From positions 1,984,001 through 2,048,000 of the forward strand of contig CP085833.1 in the NCBI GenBank assembly GCA_020809705.1: a stretch of DNA of 64,000 nucleotides. Reading direction: 5' to 3'. Shown here one piece after another: positions 21,995-34,638 of the stretch. The translations under genes were made by a program, and so were the position numbers. This DNA comes from Calonectria ilicicola (taxonomy: Eukaryota > Ascomycota > Sordariomycetes > Hypocreales > Nectriaceae). The notes beneath the pieces were generated by a model, which saw only the letters and a program-made list of their open reading frames with translations, made no database searches and was not told the origin of the DNA. Position 1 is the first letter of the stretch, and the number at the start of each line of letters is the position of its first letter.

Positions 21995-24900
21995 CTAAGC
22001 GAATAGCTTCAAGCCGCTACCGTGCTTGCCAATTTCGCAAACCTCGCATACCCGGCACACTGAGCCCTTGTATTTGCTGTGATACTTGGAACCATCGAAT
22101 GCACACTCCTCGAAGGCAGTTCCGCTATAGATGGGTGTGTGGCTGGCTGCGCACACATCGAACTCAGCGAACTGATCAAACTCGATCTCTATAGCATCGT
22201 TGGGGTTGCGCTCGCACTGAGCCTTGGTCTTCTTGGCCTAAAATACCTTTGTCAGCGGATTGTCCTCTACGCAAGTGCAGGGTTCAACTTACGTTCTCAA
22301 CAATCTTGGCAGCTCCACCGTTGGCAATAATGCGATTAGCAAAGCTTAGAGCCGAGTTATAGTTTTTGTTGCGCATGGCCAGTTGCATGGCGCTAAGCAG
22401 AGCCAATTGTCGGTGGGGCACTTCAATCTTAGGGATTGTAAAGTAAGCCGACAACTCAAGGCTTCTCTGGAGCTTGGCGGGGTCCTTGGCAACAGCGTCA
22501 GGGGCTCCCAGCCTTCTCCTTGTCAACTCGATATCCATAGCAACAGCGTACTCACTAGCCGAAGAAATAAGCTTCTTGGCCTCGGCCACTTCGTCCTCAC
22601 TTGACACCGCATTAATGAGGATGGCATGTAGGATACCCTTGAACAGTCTCAAGCCGTCTTCGAGTCTGTTGGCCTTCATAGAATCATAGCCCTTCTGAAG
22701 GTCATTGGCTGCCAAAGTTTCCAAATCCCGTGGGATAATGGGCAGAACTTTTCTGGGATCGGTTTCATCGAGAGTACGGCGGATATAGTTTACCAATGGT
22801 GGCAGGCCTTCAGATGCAGGGAGGAATGATCTTGAAGCCTGGTAGACCTCAAGGAATCGAGCCTTGAGAGGTGCAAAGTTCACAGCGCCGACTTGTCTGT
22901 TAAGAAGTTGCATAGCGCTCTCGAATGAGCCACCGGCAATGTGATCGACGGCCAAAGGAGAGTTGCGGGCCCAAAGATCCGCCTCGCTGCTTCCAGCACC
23001 ACCAGCTTCAGCACTATCGACGTTGACAAAGTCGCTCTCGACATCGGGGACATCGTCATCGCCCATATCCCAACCAGCAGCATCTTCGTCATCTTCTTCA
23101 GCAAGGGCACCGTTATTCTTAGCAGCTGAGTCGTCCTCCATGGCATCGTCGAATCCAGTGGCATTAGCGCTGGGCTCATCCTCCAGGGACAGACCCTCAA
23201 CTTGGCCAAGCAGGGCCTTCTCGAAGAAGGATTGCGAAGTGGCCTTGGTAGGCCAGTTAGCCTTAAATGTCGGAACGACTGGCTTCGAAGGAACCAGAGG
23301 GGCTCCCAAAGTAGGCATGGTCAATTGATCCTCAGTAAGACCGGTGGCTTCCAGAATAGCTTGGCATTCTTCTTCCAAACCATTGGATTTGGCTGTCATG
23401 TAGGCGAGAGGGTCTGTTTTTATGGTTAGCAATGTATTCGGAGTCCCGAAGAATGTCACAACTTACAGAGATCAATTTCCTTGAACATCTGGATGCGGTC
23501 CTCAACTTCTCCTAAGAACAAGGCGTTCTGGAAACGAGAAGTGAAGTCGCCTCGGTGTTCAGCAATCTTGGCCATACGAGCTAACTTGGAGTGATCTCCG
23601 GTAGCGAGGTAGAGGAATGACAACTTATCAAATTGCTTGAGCTTCTGGTATGACATCTCAACAATCTGGTGGTTACCGTGGGCGAGAGCCTCGCTGCTAA
23701 GTCGAGCCCAGAATTTAGGCTTGTCCAGCTCCTTGGCCATCTCCACGGCCACGTCGAGGTTACCACACTCAATGGCAAGATCGAATCGAGTAGTTGGGTC
23801 CTGGACGAACTGGAGCGCAATCTCAGGGTATCCCTTCTTTTGCAGGTAGGAAATAATGGATTGACCGACGAGGCTGGAATTTCGGATGATGTGAAGCATC
23901 TCCTCGTAGTTTCGCTTCACAAGGGCCAGCTTGAATCGATACTCCGTAGGGTCGATCTGTAGAATACGAGGCTTTGCGGCACGGTCGAGGCAGTAAACGT
24001 TGCGGCCCTTGACACGTACGAGGTAGACAGTTTGGTCAAGTGTTCGCACAATGCCATTGTCGCCGTTTAGCAGGGTATACTTGACGTGGTTCAGAGTAGA
24101 GTAGAGAAGGACACCAGCATCATCCCAAGTAGCGCTCTTGATTCGGATTGTCTCGTGAAGAGTGCTGACCTGCTCAAGGGCCTTGGTAACAATAGTCACG
24201 TTGTGCTTGCTCAAAAGAGCAGCGTACAATCCGTCATTGGACCAGACAACGTATTTGACACCGTTGACCGAGAGCTCAGCAACACTCTTCTTCTGCTGAA
24301 TATCATACAAGTGGACAGCAGTAGGAGTGATGATGAGCAAGTTTCCGGTGCCTCCGAAGTAAATATCCGTAGTACCGACAGGAGGCTTGAAAGATCGAGT
24401 GGTGTTGTTAGATAGGTCTTTGATGTCAATGGTCTGGTTGGAGGTGTTTAAGACAGCAAATCGGTTGCGCGCAACGAAGATAGCAGAGTTTCCGGAGCCG
24501 CGTTTCGACTCTGTGGGCTCAATGGCACCGGAGCCGTCCTTGGGGAGATTCACAAGCTCGTAAGAGCCACCATCAGTGGGTGAAGTGACCAAAACAGATC
24601 GCTCCGCGGGGTTATATGACAAAGTTCGGGGGGCAACCCAGGCACTACCGAGCTTCTTGAGCGATAGTAGCGTGGGACTCTCAATATTCCTCTGGAAGTC
24701 GTAAGACTTAACATGCTTCTCCTTGGTGACATAGAAGAGCAGGTTCTGGTGGACAGCTGAGGCGGGGCGCTCTCTCTCCAACTTGAAAACCATGACACCA
24801 TTGTCGTGACCAGCGGCAAAGAGGTTAATCTCAGGGTGCGCTGCAATGACCCAGAACCGGTCGTTTTCTCTCTTGAAGGATTGGACGGCAGTTCGCTTGT

Positions 24901-25977
24901 TTAGATCCCACACACGAATAGTCTTGTCCTCGCCCGCTGAGAGAATGAGGTCCTGGTGAGGGTGGAACAAACAACCTGACGCATTCTGGAAATGTCCTCG
25001 GCAGGTATCTACCTCCCAAGCCTTGGTCTCACTCATCCGCCACAGCTTCACTAAACGGTCGTCGCCGGCAGACACAATAAGGGGCATGGTGGGGTGGAAT
25101 GCAACCCAGTTCACACCACGGTCGTGGCCCTCGAGGACAAATTTCACTACAGCATCGGTATTTCCAAACATATCGGTCTGGTTCTGGTTGGCGCGGGCCA
25201 TCTGGTCTTCGAAGGACATAGAGGTGGGGGCGGAATGCTTCTTTCGTAGGCCGGAAATGTCCCATACGCGAACGGATTGATCGAGGGAGGCGGAGACTAC
25301 GAGGTCTTCCTTAGGATGGAACTGGGCGCACATAGCATAGTGGTTGTGACCAGTCATGGTGCAAACTTGAAACAATCAGCAACACGAACATTGATCAAAG
25401 GGGGGTTTGTTAGATCCAGCGAGGATGACGTACTCAACGAGCGGTTCTGCCAGTTCCATATCCGGATGGTCTGGTCATCGGAGGCGGAGAGAATCCAAGG
25501 AAGCTCGTGGTGGAAGAAGACAGTTCGAACATAGTCGAGATGGCCATTAAGGGTAAAGAGACATCGTCGAGTTTGGTAGGACCATACTTTGATCTTGTAA
25601 TCGTCGCCTCCGGAGACGAAGAGAGGCTGCGTCTTGTGGAAATCAACTCCGCGGACTGGGCCATCGTGTTCCTCGAAGCGATCAATCAAGGTTCCCATTC
25701 GGTAATCCCAGAGTTGAATGGTGGATGAGTGAAGCGACACGAGAATCCATGGTCTGAGGGGACATGTCAGCTAGGACGTAGCTTGCGAGCGGTATAGAAT
25801 AATATCGAATGGAATCAATGCGTGGACGGCGCAAAGCGACTGACCTTTTGGGATGAAAGGCGATTCCCTTGGCTCTCGAAGACTTGGACTCGAACTGCGA
25901 AAACTGTCAGATACCGGTGTGGGAACCTGGCCGTCATGGCACATTACCTTGGTCAACATTCCGGGTGATGACTGCAT
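21995..25977 (-). CDS. Coatomer subunit alpha (alpha-COP)
   Basis: Six exons: 25977-25948, 25894-25845, 25753-25434, 25365-23467, 23413-22293 and 22237-21995. Together they give 1,220 residues, the family length, and all junctions close in frame. The first two exons are only 30 and 50 nt and encode [10 protein letters not shown] and [20 protein letters not shown]40 propeller follows (blades around [37 protein letters not shown] and [19 protein letters not shown]). Then come the second beta-propeller and the alpha-solenoid ([18 protein letters not shown]). The C-terminal COPI_C domain ends with CRVCEI and GSGLKLFA, the segment that binds epsilon-COP. Alpha-COP is part of the COPI coat for Golgi-to-ER retrieval and recognises KKXX cargo through its N-terminal propeller. 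The gene is divergent from UGGT, sharing a 0.7-kb promoter region. Confidence 0.94.
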
Positions 25978-26712
25978 TTTGGCGGGGAGGTGAAGCCGCA
26001 GCTTCTCGCATTAAAGGGAGAACAACACAGGGCCCAAAAGATAAAGAGAAAAGAAGCCGATCAGCTTGCGTGGGCGCGGATCTTGAGGCAAGCTGGCCAG
26101 CAGGTCGGTTCGGGGTGGTTAAGGAGTGGAGGTGGAGCAGTGTCGATTGCTGGCCGACGTGCGAACTCCTGGCTAAGCAATTGAGCATCGTGTCCATCTC
26201 CAAACTGTGGGCATCTTCCCAGCGCAAGCCACCCGCAACATTGTTCCCCCGGCGCCACAAGGGGCCACTGAGGGACACCAGGGGAGGCAGCCACCTATCG
26301 CTCACCGCCCTAGCTGCGGGTAGTACACCTGTCATCAAGCAAGGGTTGCCTCCAGCCACTGCCAGCCCCACCAAGCAATTCTGCCACATCGAGGCCTATG
26401 GTGGGACGTCATTGCGCTAAACTTGTTATGGCCAGCTCTTCTGTGACGGTGTTCACATCTCGACGATGCGGCTGTAGCTTGTGTCAGCCTTTTCCCTGCG
26501 CCAGCGACACATTCGGTGTCATTGATGCACCACCGTGCCATATATTGTTGCGACGTCTCTTATAAAGGGTGGGAATCAACAAGTATTCCTTTTCTGGCTA
26601 CGGCTTTCCGACAATAGAGCTCTGGGAGCTCCCACTCTACCCCTCTACCTTCTGGCACCGAGCTTCGACTCAGCGTAAAATCGGAACAATCGCGCACCTA
26701 GCCTCCCTGACC
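25978..26712. other. Divergent promoter region of coatomer alpha and UGGT
   Basis: A 735-bp divergent spacer between two genes that act at the ER-Golgi interface. The open frames inside (25934-26541) are featureless. A TATA-type element faces UGGT at 26561-26567. No exact unfolded-protein-response element could be recognised by eye. Confidence 0.5.
26561..26567 (+). promoter_or_regulatory. TATA box of the UGGT gene
   Basis: TATAAAG lies 152 bp upstream of the signal-peptide methionine at 26713. An in-frame ATG at 26569 lies directly beside the TATA box, which argues that it is upstream of transcription start and not the true start codon. Confidence 0.4.
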
Positions 26713-29700
26713 ATGCTGCGGCCATTTTCATTGCCATGGGGCCTATCAATGGCCCTATTAGCCGCTATAAAGGCCTCGGCAGCCCCATCTGTCAATGTGG
26801 GCATGAATGCTGCCTTCCCACGTGCTCCATATCTACTTGAACTTCTGTAGGCGATCCCAGCTTTGTTCTCAATAGCGATAGAGACAAAAGTAATGCTAAT
26901 AGAATGGTATAGAGAAACTGCTGCCTCTGACAACGCGACATCATATTTTCCTCTTCTTGATAAGATTGCCAGTGGTCACTTCGCATTAGCCTCGACAGAC
27001 GAAGAGCTCTATACCCAGTTCCTTCAGGTTCTCCAACAAGATGGCCACATCACCAATTCCGAAAGCCTCTCTACCTTCAAACTCGCATTGTCGCTTAGGT
27101 CTGCTGCTCCCCGTATCGAAGCGCACTATCAGTATTACTCTACAGCCGTCGAGTCTACATTAGCCAGCAACCCAGAAGGATGCTCTGAATGGATTCTGGT
27201 TGACAACAAGCAATATTGCTCGCCAGACATGACTACAGCCATTGATATTGGCTTCAAACCTTCGTAAGTTTGTTTGTTATGCTATCGGGTCTCGAAATGC
27301 TGTGTTTCCAATTCTAACAATATGAACATAGGCAGGTGAAGAATTTACCCTTCGATCGTACCATCCGCGGAGGCCAATTTGAAGATGAAAAACTAGCAAT
27401 TCTCTACGGAGATCCCACATCTCCTACATTTGGTAAATTCTATGAGACTCTTAGAAAGTCCGCCTCTAAAGGAGAGCTGTCATACCGTGTCCGATATCGA
27501 CGAAGCGCCAATATCCCCCACACCCCATTGCCCGTAAACGGCTATGGCGTGGAGCTCGCCCTAAAAAGAACAGACTATATTGTTATTGATGACCGAGAAG
27601 CCGATAAATCTTCTAAACAGAAACCTATTGCTGCAGATGTCGATCTTGATGGCGAGGAGGAAGTTGCTGATCTCAAGCCATTGTCTACTACAGAACTAGC
27701 CTCCCTTGGACTCAAGACAGCCTCCTTCATTCTCAAGAGTGAAAAACCACTAGAAGCGCTCATCAAGGCCACCCAAGACTTTCCAAAATTCTCGTCTTCA
27801 ATTGCCACTCATGAAGTTTCCGACGAGTTCGTTGCCGAACAAAAAGGAAACAATGCCGCGGGCATTCCTGCAGGGATCAATTTCCTATGGATGAATGGCG
27901 TTCAACTTATCGAGCGACAGATCGAACCCTTTCAGCTTGTTGATATGATTCGCCGTGAGCGAAAAATGGTCAACGGACTTCGCTCTCTCGGGTTGAATGG
28001 CATCGAAGCTATATCTCTACTTCGCCACACAAAAATTGCCGAGGCGAGCGCAGAAGATCAGCCAATGAGATTCGATTGGACGGATCGCTCAGAAGAAGAG
28101 AAAGCCATCGTCTGGCTTAATGACCTGGAAAACGATGAACGTTATGCATCATATCCCAAGGATTTGATGGCGGTAAGTACCAGGTCATCCCATCATCATA
28201 GATTCTGCTAATCACCCCGTAGCTATTGCAACGTACTTATCCTGGACAACTTCCTAAAGTGGGACTCAATGTATTCCACGTTGTTGCGCCTGTAGACTTT
28301 ACAAACCCTACAGATTTAGCCGATGCTATCCAACTTTGTCTATTTATGCAGCGTGGAATTGTTCTCCGCTTTGGACTCGTTCCCCTGGCTTCCACGCCGG
28401 AAGCCACAACTAGAGCCAAGGTTGTGTATCATTTGATGCAAGCGTACGGTGCTGAAGCACTCATTGCATATCTGCAACATATCCAGGACACTTCTGGCAA
28501 GAGTGTAGAAGAAAAGGCATTTGCAAAGGCGATTGAAGGCCGCGAGATGAATACAGCCAAGCTGTCGTTCACTGATGTTGTTCAATCAGAGGATTATACA
28601 CAACAGGTCAAACTTTCGCAGGCCTGGGTTAAACGACTCAAAGCAGACACCGCTATTCGACCAATTTTCGTCAATGGTTTTGTTGTCCCTCGTGAAGACA
28701 ATTGGGTCCAAGGAATGGGTGGCCGCCTGTCCCAGGATCATCAAGTTATGCAGAAGGCTGTATATTTTGGAACTGTTGAGGAAGGCAATTGGATTCCGCA
28801 AGTATTTTTGGACAATTCATTGATGACGAGAAACCCATACATCTTCCCGGAGGATGACAAATCTATTCGCATACTTGATGTCAACAGGCTTTATAGCGAG
28901 CACTGCGATATTTTCTGCAATCTCCAGACTTGGGGTCCTGAGAAGGCTGACAAGGGAGAGTGGGTTGATATTGTCGCTATTGCGGACCTCAATACCGAGG
29001 AGGGACAGGAGCTGTTATTTGCAGCCAATTCCTTCCAGCAAAATAACGAAGGAGTCAAATTGCATCTGATCCACAACCCCTCAATCCCTGCTAAAGCTGC
29101 TCAGAGGGGCAAACTTTTGCAGGCAGCCGAAATTGAAATCGACGACTTTTTGGCTCAATATAAAGTTCCAGAACAAGCCAAGAACAAGGACTATGCCCTT
29201 GCTCTCGCGAAATTCCACTCATACGCTTCTATCAACGCCGGTGACAGTGCTGTCATTGTCAATGGCCGCGTCGTAGGGCCTTTTGCGTCAGGAGATTCAA
29301 TTACAGAAAACGATATTGGGCAACTTGTCGTCTTTGAGCAAAACAGAAGAATAAAGCCGGTTTATGCCGCAATCGAGGATCTTGGCCTCACTGACAAGCT
29401 CTCTACTCCGCTCGAGCTTGCCAAAGTGACATCTATCGTTGCGCTTTCTGCTATTTCGGAACTCCCTGAGGGTATCTTCGAGTCTGCCCCCTCTGTACGA
29501 ACGAATCTATACACTACTTGGAATTCAACGCACACTGCATTTGAAGTTGGCAACCCTGAGACTGCCAGCATTCATATTGCTGGATTGTTGAACCCTACCA
29601 GCGAACAGGGCCAGAAGTGGGCTCCGATTCTCAAGGTTCTATCTGAGATTGATGGTGTTTACCTAAAACTTTTTATGAACCCGCGTGAGATAGTACAGGA

Positions 29701-31312
29701 GCTTCCCATCAAGCGGTTTTTCCGTTATGTGGTAGACTCCAAACCCACTTTTGATGAATCAGGTAACGTAAAAGGTCTCCAGGCAGTTTTTAAGGGTCTC
29801 CCATCCGAGGCTCTCCTCACAGCGAGCCTCGATGTCCCTCCGGCGTGGCTCGTGACGCCAAAGGCCTCGGTGCATGATCCTGACAACATCAAGCTGAGTT
29901 CAGTCAATGGTGATGTCGATGCAACATACGAACTGGAACACATTCTCATTGAGGGTCACTCTCGGGAAGGTAAAGGAAGTGCCCCAAGAGGAGCCCAACT
30001 CGTCCTCGCAACAGAAAAAGAACCGCTTTTAACCGATACCATTGTCATGGCCAACCTAGGATTCTTCCAGTTCAAGGCCAACCCTGGTTTCTACAAGATC
30101 CAGCTGAAAGAAGGCCGTACTGCTGACATTTTCGAGATCGAGAGTGTTGGTGCAAAGGGTTATTCAGCAGCCCCTGGGGACGAGGGTACTGATGTTATCC
30201 TCATGGATTTCCAGGGAACGACCCTCTATCCTCGTTTGAAGCGAAAACCGGGTATGGAGGAGAAGGATGTTCTTGCGGAGTCGGATGGAGATGAGAGTTT
30301 TGTGGCCAAGGGCCTCAAGTTTGCTGGCAGCATCTTGGGTGGCTCCAAGTCTGGCCAGTCAGTCTCTGCAAAGGAGCATGCAGAAATCAACATTTTTTCC
30401 GTTGCCAGCGGACATTTATATGAGCGCATGCTCAACATCATGATGGTCTCTGTAATGCGCAACACTAAGCACACCGTTAAGTTCTGGTTTATTGAGCAGT
30501 TTCTGTCGCCCTCATTCAAAGACTTTATACCGCATATGGCCGCCGAATACGGGTTCAAATATGAAATGGTCACATACAAGTGGCCACACTGGCTACGGCA
30601 GCAGAAGGAGAAGCAGCGCGAGATCTGGGGCTACAAGATTCTGTTCCTAGACGTGCTGTTCCCCCTCTCACTGGACAAGGTTATTTTTGTGGACGCAGAC
30701 CAAGTCGTGCGAACCGACATGATTGATCTTGTTAATCACGATCTTGAAGGTGCTCCCTATGGCTTCACGCCCATGTGTGACTCGCGCACTGAGATGGAAG
30801 GCTTTCGCTTCTGGAAGCAAGGATATTGGGCAAACTACTTGCGTGGACTTCCCTATCACATATCGGCTCTTTATGTCGTCGACCTGCACCGTTTCCGTCA
30901 GATTGCTGCAGGCGATCGCCTTCGCCAAACATATCAAGCCCTCTCGGCTGACCCGAACAGTCTCGCCAACCTTGACCAAGACTTGCCTAATCACATGCAG
31001 TTTAATCTCCCTATCCACAGTCTGCCCCAGGAGTGGCTTTGGTGCGAGACGTGGTGCAGTGATGACACATTGGCCTCAGCTCGCACTATCGATCTTTGCA
31101 ACAACCCACAAACTAAGGAGCCAAAGCTTGACCGCGCTCGCCGCCAGGTGCCCGAATGGACTGTCTATGACGATGAGATTGCCGCCGTAGACCGCCGCCG
31201 CAGATCCTCAGAGGACACAGCCTCAGTCAAGCATGAAGGGGAGAAGGCGGAGCCCAACACCAAGAGCCGCACCCTAGTGGAAAAGCCAGAGCATACACTA
31301 GATGAGCTTTAA
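26713..31312 (+). CDS. UDP-glucose:glycoprotein glucosyltransferase
   Basis: Four exons (26713-26846, 26913-27263, 27332-28172, 28223-31312) give 1,471 residues with all phases consistent. A signal peptide (LSMALLAAIKASA) precedes the family N-terminal signature YLLELLETAASDNATSYFPLLD. The middle is the series of thioredoxin-like folding-sensor domains. The C-terminal GT24 catalytic domain begins near INIFSVASGHLYERML and contains the metal-binding DAD motif (KVIFVDADQV), DSRTEM and NLDQDLPN. The enzyme is an ER lumen folding sensor that re-glucosylates misfolded N-glycoproteins so that calnexin rebinds them. The C terminus ends in LDEL, a weak variant of the usual HDEL/KDEL retrieval signal. 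The first intron uses a slightly unusual GTAGGC donor; the choice is supported by perfect continuation of the conserved sequence. Confidence 0.95.
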
Positions 31313-32988
31313 TCACCTGTACAGATTGATTCATGCGCGCTGAGATACAATGGAATTTGGTGTAGAATAAGAGGAAATGTCTAAATGTTTATAAACCTAC
31401 TTGATTAGCAATATATCGTTTCTCCTAATCCGAGAAGGTGATACCAATTGATTTCGAATCAGACAACCTATACAAGCACTCCGACTCAACCAAGACTAGC
31501 GAGCTTATAACTAGTGAAGAATCACATAAAAACAGCAAAGCATCTAGGCACAAGTACAACATCTAATATATTACGGTCAACTCACAGCAGTTAATCCCCA
31601 TCTGCCAACTACCGCGTTACGAAGTCAAAGCCATGGCAATTCATATCATGAAGCAACAACAAGGAAAGCCAGCGGGGTGACCCAGAAAAAACGGCCTGTT
31701 TCTCACGTATGTATGCACGCCCAACGAGGAAAAAAAAACCGCCGTTGTCCCGAGGTTGGCCACCGAGCATAACCATCGAGCCCCGTGCCTCAACGGACAG
31801 CTCCACTTGCAGATCCTCCAGGCGCAGCGGTGGCTTAGTGCTGATTTGGATCGTGCAGGGAGCGGGCCGGGAGGTTTTTTTTTTTTTTTCGACTCAAATC
31901 GATACCATCCAGAAGCCAGCTCTAAAGCTCTAGAGTGACATGACGACAGAAGGGTATTGACGCCGAGTGTTGGGTTGCTGCAACCTATCAATAACGGACA
32001 ACAACCCGCCTCGAGCCCACCCGATTCAAAGTTCTTTGAGGCTTGAAGTGAAAGGAACAAGGCCCTTTAAAAAACCATAGCGTTAAAGGATCAAATCAAT
32101 CATGCCAGAGACGGCCCAGGCTTGGGAAGAAGCAGCTGTTGTGGCGTACGGAAGCATGGGCATGCGTGTCCCGGTGGAGCTTCGCGGAGCTTGAAGCTCG
32201 AGACACGGCGGTAGCTAACCGATCTGCAGGTGAAAGGCGAGCTTAGGAAGCGAGGAACCACTTTTGCGGGGGTACCGAAGTCGACCGATAGGCCGATGTT
32301 GGCTTGTCGTTGTGGCCTGGGCACCTTTGGAGATGAGCTGGTTCTGCAACGCCTTGACCAAAAGTGCCAATACCCCCCGGTCATCAATCGACTACTACCA
32401 TGCTAGTTAGCTCCGTATTCCTCGCTTGCCGCCCATCATTAGCGTGGCTGTGACAGTCGAGGTTACTACATCAGAAATAGGTGCTTGCTCTTCACTTCAA
32501 CCAGCGTCTTTCAGGCGACAGATGAATACTATTTATTACACAAGCAGAGTCAGTTACGCTGCCAGATACCGAGGCTTTCTCTAGGATGCTATGCATAAAC
32601 TTGAAAAGCAAAAAAAGACAAGTTGGGCTGAAATAAACTCTTTGCAAGACTCAAGCTATAGTTGCTCGTATTTCTCCACCTGCTTTTATGCATGTTGGTT
32701 GTTGTGATACTTGGCAGTGCGCCAGAGAAGTCGGTCGGACGGTCGGCTGGATGGGAAGGATCATCGGATGGTCAGTTTCAATAGCGGGATTCGAACCGCG
32801 TGGGGGCCTATCCTCATTTATTTCTGGTCTTTTACGGAATGAATACCGCTTTATAGATTTGCCTGCCAGGTCCGAAAATCTATATAATCGAGGATACTGC
32901 CCTGACTACAACTCAACAAATCGTCCTCATCAACTCCATTCAGAATCCCACCATCAGTGAAACCAAGCTGCCTAGCACAACAAACATC
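31313..32988. other. Intergenic region between UGGT and the small secreted protein gene
   Basis: About 1.7 kb with no supportable gene. A run of 15 T lies at 31875-31889. Open frames on both strands (31609-32060, 32100-32387, 32688-32960) have no domain or splice support. A perfect TFIIIC B-box without the rest of a tRNA gene lies at 32787-32797. Confidence 0.5.
32787..32797 (-). promoter_or_regulatory. Solitary TFIIIC B-box sequence
   Basis: On the minus strand GGTTCGAATCC matches the B-box consensus GGTTCGANTCC exactly. Flanking bases do not form a five-pair T stem, no cloverleaf can be drawn upstream, and no T-run terminator follows. It could be a tRNA relic, an extra TFIIIC binding site, or chance. 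Confidence 0.4.
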
Positions 32989-33488
32989 ATGAAGATCTCT
33001 TCGATTCTTGCCATCGTCTCGGCGCTCTCCGTTGTGAGCGCAGCTCCTATGCCAGACCCTGATAGCACATCGTCTGCAAACCACCCCAACGAGCTCTTTG
33101 CAAGAGGGAAAAAGTGCCCCAGCACTTTTGTAGAGAAAGGCGTACGCAATCTCTCATTCCATCCTTTCAGGCTATTGAGGTCCTCCGAACATGTGTGTCT
33201 AATTGAATTGAACTTTGTAGATTTGCAATGGAACCTCTTGCTTCTGGCGTCTTCAGAACCTAAAATGCCAAAAGGGCTCCTGTGTAAGCTTATATCCGTT
33301 ATATTATCATATATGCTTGTTCTTCTTTGCTTCTCATCAACATTGTTGTTATTACGTGATGCCCTAGGTGTGAGCATACTAACCTCTTCTTCCAGGTTGG
33401 CTCAGGTGGTGGTGATGGTGCTTGCTGTGGCTGGAACAAAATCGGAAGCGGTGGTCGACTTGTCCGCTGTCCTAATGGAGGATTCTAG
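32989..33488 (+). CDS. Small secreted eight-cysteine protein, unrecognised family
   Basis: Three exons (32989-33141, 33221-33283, 33396-33488) give 102 residues, and both introns are phase 0. The first 18 residues are a clear signal peptide (MKISSILAIVSALSVVSA). A short acidic, Pro-rich segment follows, ending in LFARGKK, which may be a propeptide. The remaining 60 residues carry eight cysteines at positions 43, 53, 58, 67, 72, 82, 83 and 97 (spacing C-x9-C-x4-C-x8-C-x4-C-x9-CC-x13-C), an even number consistent with four disulphides. The middle exon of 63 nt encodes four of them. I do not recognise the family. Such proteins in filamentous fungi include candidate effectors, antimicrobial peptides and surface proteins, and nothing here decides among these. 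Splice choices are supported by frame closure and by a CTAAC branch beside the last acceptor. Confidence 0.7.
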
Positions 33489-34638
33489 TTTGTTTTAAAT
33501 GGTGAATAAAATGGGTTGCTGTGTGAAGGTTTCCGCCCCGACCTGGAACTTGGACAACCTAGCCGGGTTTCCATCTACGGATGATCATATCTTGGGCAAA
33601 TTCATAGTGTTACTCTATGTACAACAAGCATGTGTAGATTCCCGACAAACCTATAAATAAAATCCCGTCATCTAAACCGAAATAACCCCGGGTCTAATAT
33701 TGTTTGCATCTACGGGTTTGTTTTGGCACTGAATCATTGATCGCAATACTATGAACAGGAAGGCTACCCTATACCAAGATTGGTCTTGAAGGTCCGTTCA
33801 TGCCACCCAAGAAGATTAATCTTGTTGATTAGCTTGGCGTCTGTCTATTTTCTATTATGGTTTCAGTCAACTCTAATTCTACAATCCTGTATAACTTAGT
33901 CATTAGATCTAGATGAGGTTTGGGTTGTAGTTTTGGACGAAAGCATCATGATGACAACGAACTAATATTCATTTCGCATTCATGACTAGATCAGCTTTGC
34001 TTTCTTTGCTCACTTATTCCTTTGTCATCCAACTTGATCACCTCTGTGATCGCAGTCTTAGACTCAAGTACAAATTAGCTCAATCTTGCTCTCTCATAAG
34101 AGTTTCCGCTTCCTCATCGTAGTTATTTGAAGCACGTGATGTTTGCAGGTTAGGAGCTGAAGGCAATTCGTGTATATCGAGTAACGCGGACAACTTTGTC
34201 CCAATCGCTTAATCCAAAAGAGGGGCAAAAGGCAAAAAAAGAAAAGGGAGAAAAAAAAAGAAACCCCTCCAACGCCTCGTGTTTTATGGTATATTGGTTC
34301 GTGTCTATTGCCTTCCCAGAAACCCAAAGCCACATGCATTAAAGACTGAACGTATCTCCCCCTAACAAAATGACCCAGCATAGTAACTCGTTAATCGTAT
34401 TCTCAATTGCCAAAAATCAGCGCCATCAGTTCTTGGCATTGTAATGATTTCTGTTTGGAATTCTGATCCGGCAGCAGAGAGGAAGAATTTAAGAAATTCA
34501 AGCAGAATGAACAAACAATTGGGCACGGCGGGTATCATCATGCCGGATCGTCAGGAGAGATCCTGTTCAGAAAGCTCCAATATCAGACAAAATGCTAAGG
34601 AAAAGGACATAAAAACAAAGGTTGGCCGTCATGGTGCC
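33489..34638. other. Convergent intergenic region, small secreted protein and White Collar-1
   Basis: About 1.15 kb containing the 3' ends of two convergent genes. The open frames at 34094-34381 and 34444-34674 are low in complexity or featureless. No RNA gene or repeat is seen apart from a purine-rich A tract near 34230-34260. Confidence 0.55.

Noticed and set aside
26569..26712. N-terminal extension of UGGT from the ATG at 26569
   Set aside because: That ATG lies within a few bases of the TATA box, and the extension would bury the signal peptide that starts at 26713.
32700..32900. Possible tRNA gene on the minus strand
   Set aside because: The T-loop sequence GGTTCGAATCC is perfect, but the five-pair T stem does not form, no D arm, anticodon arm or matching acceptor strands can be drawn, and no terminator T run follows.
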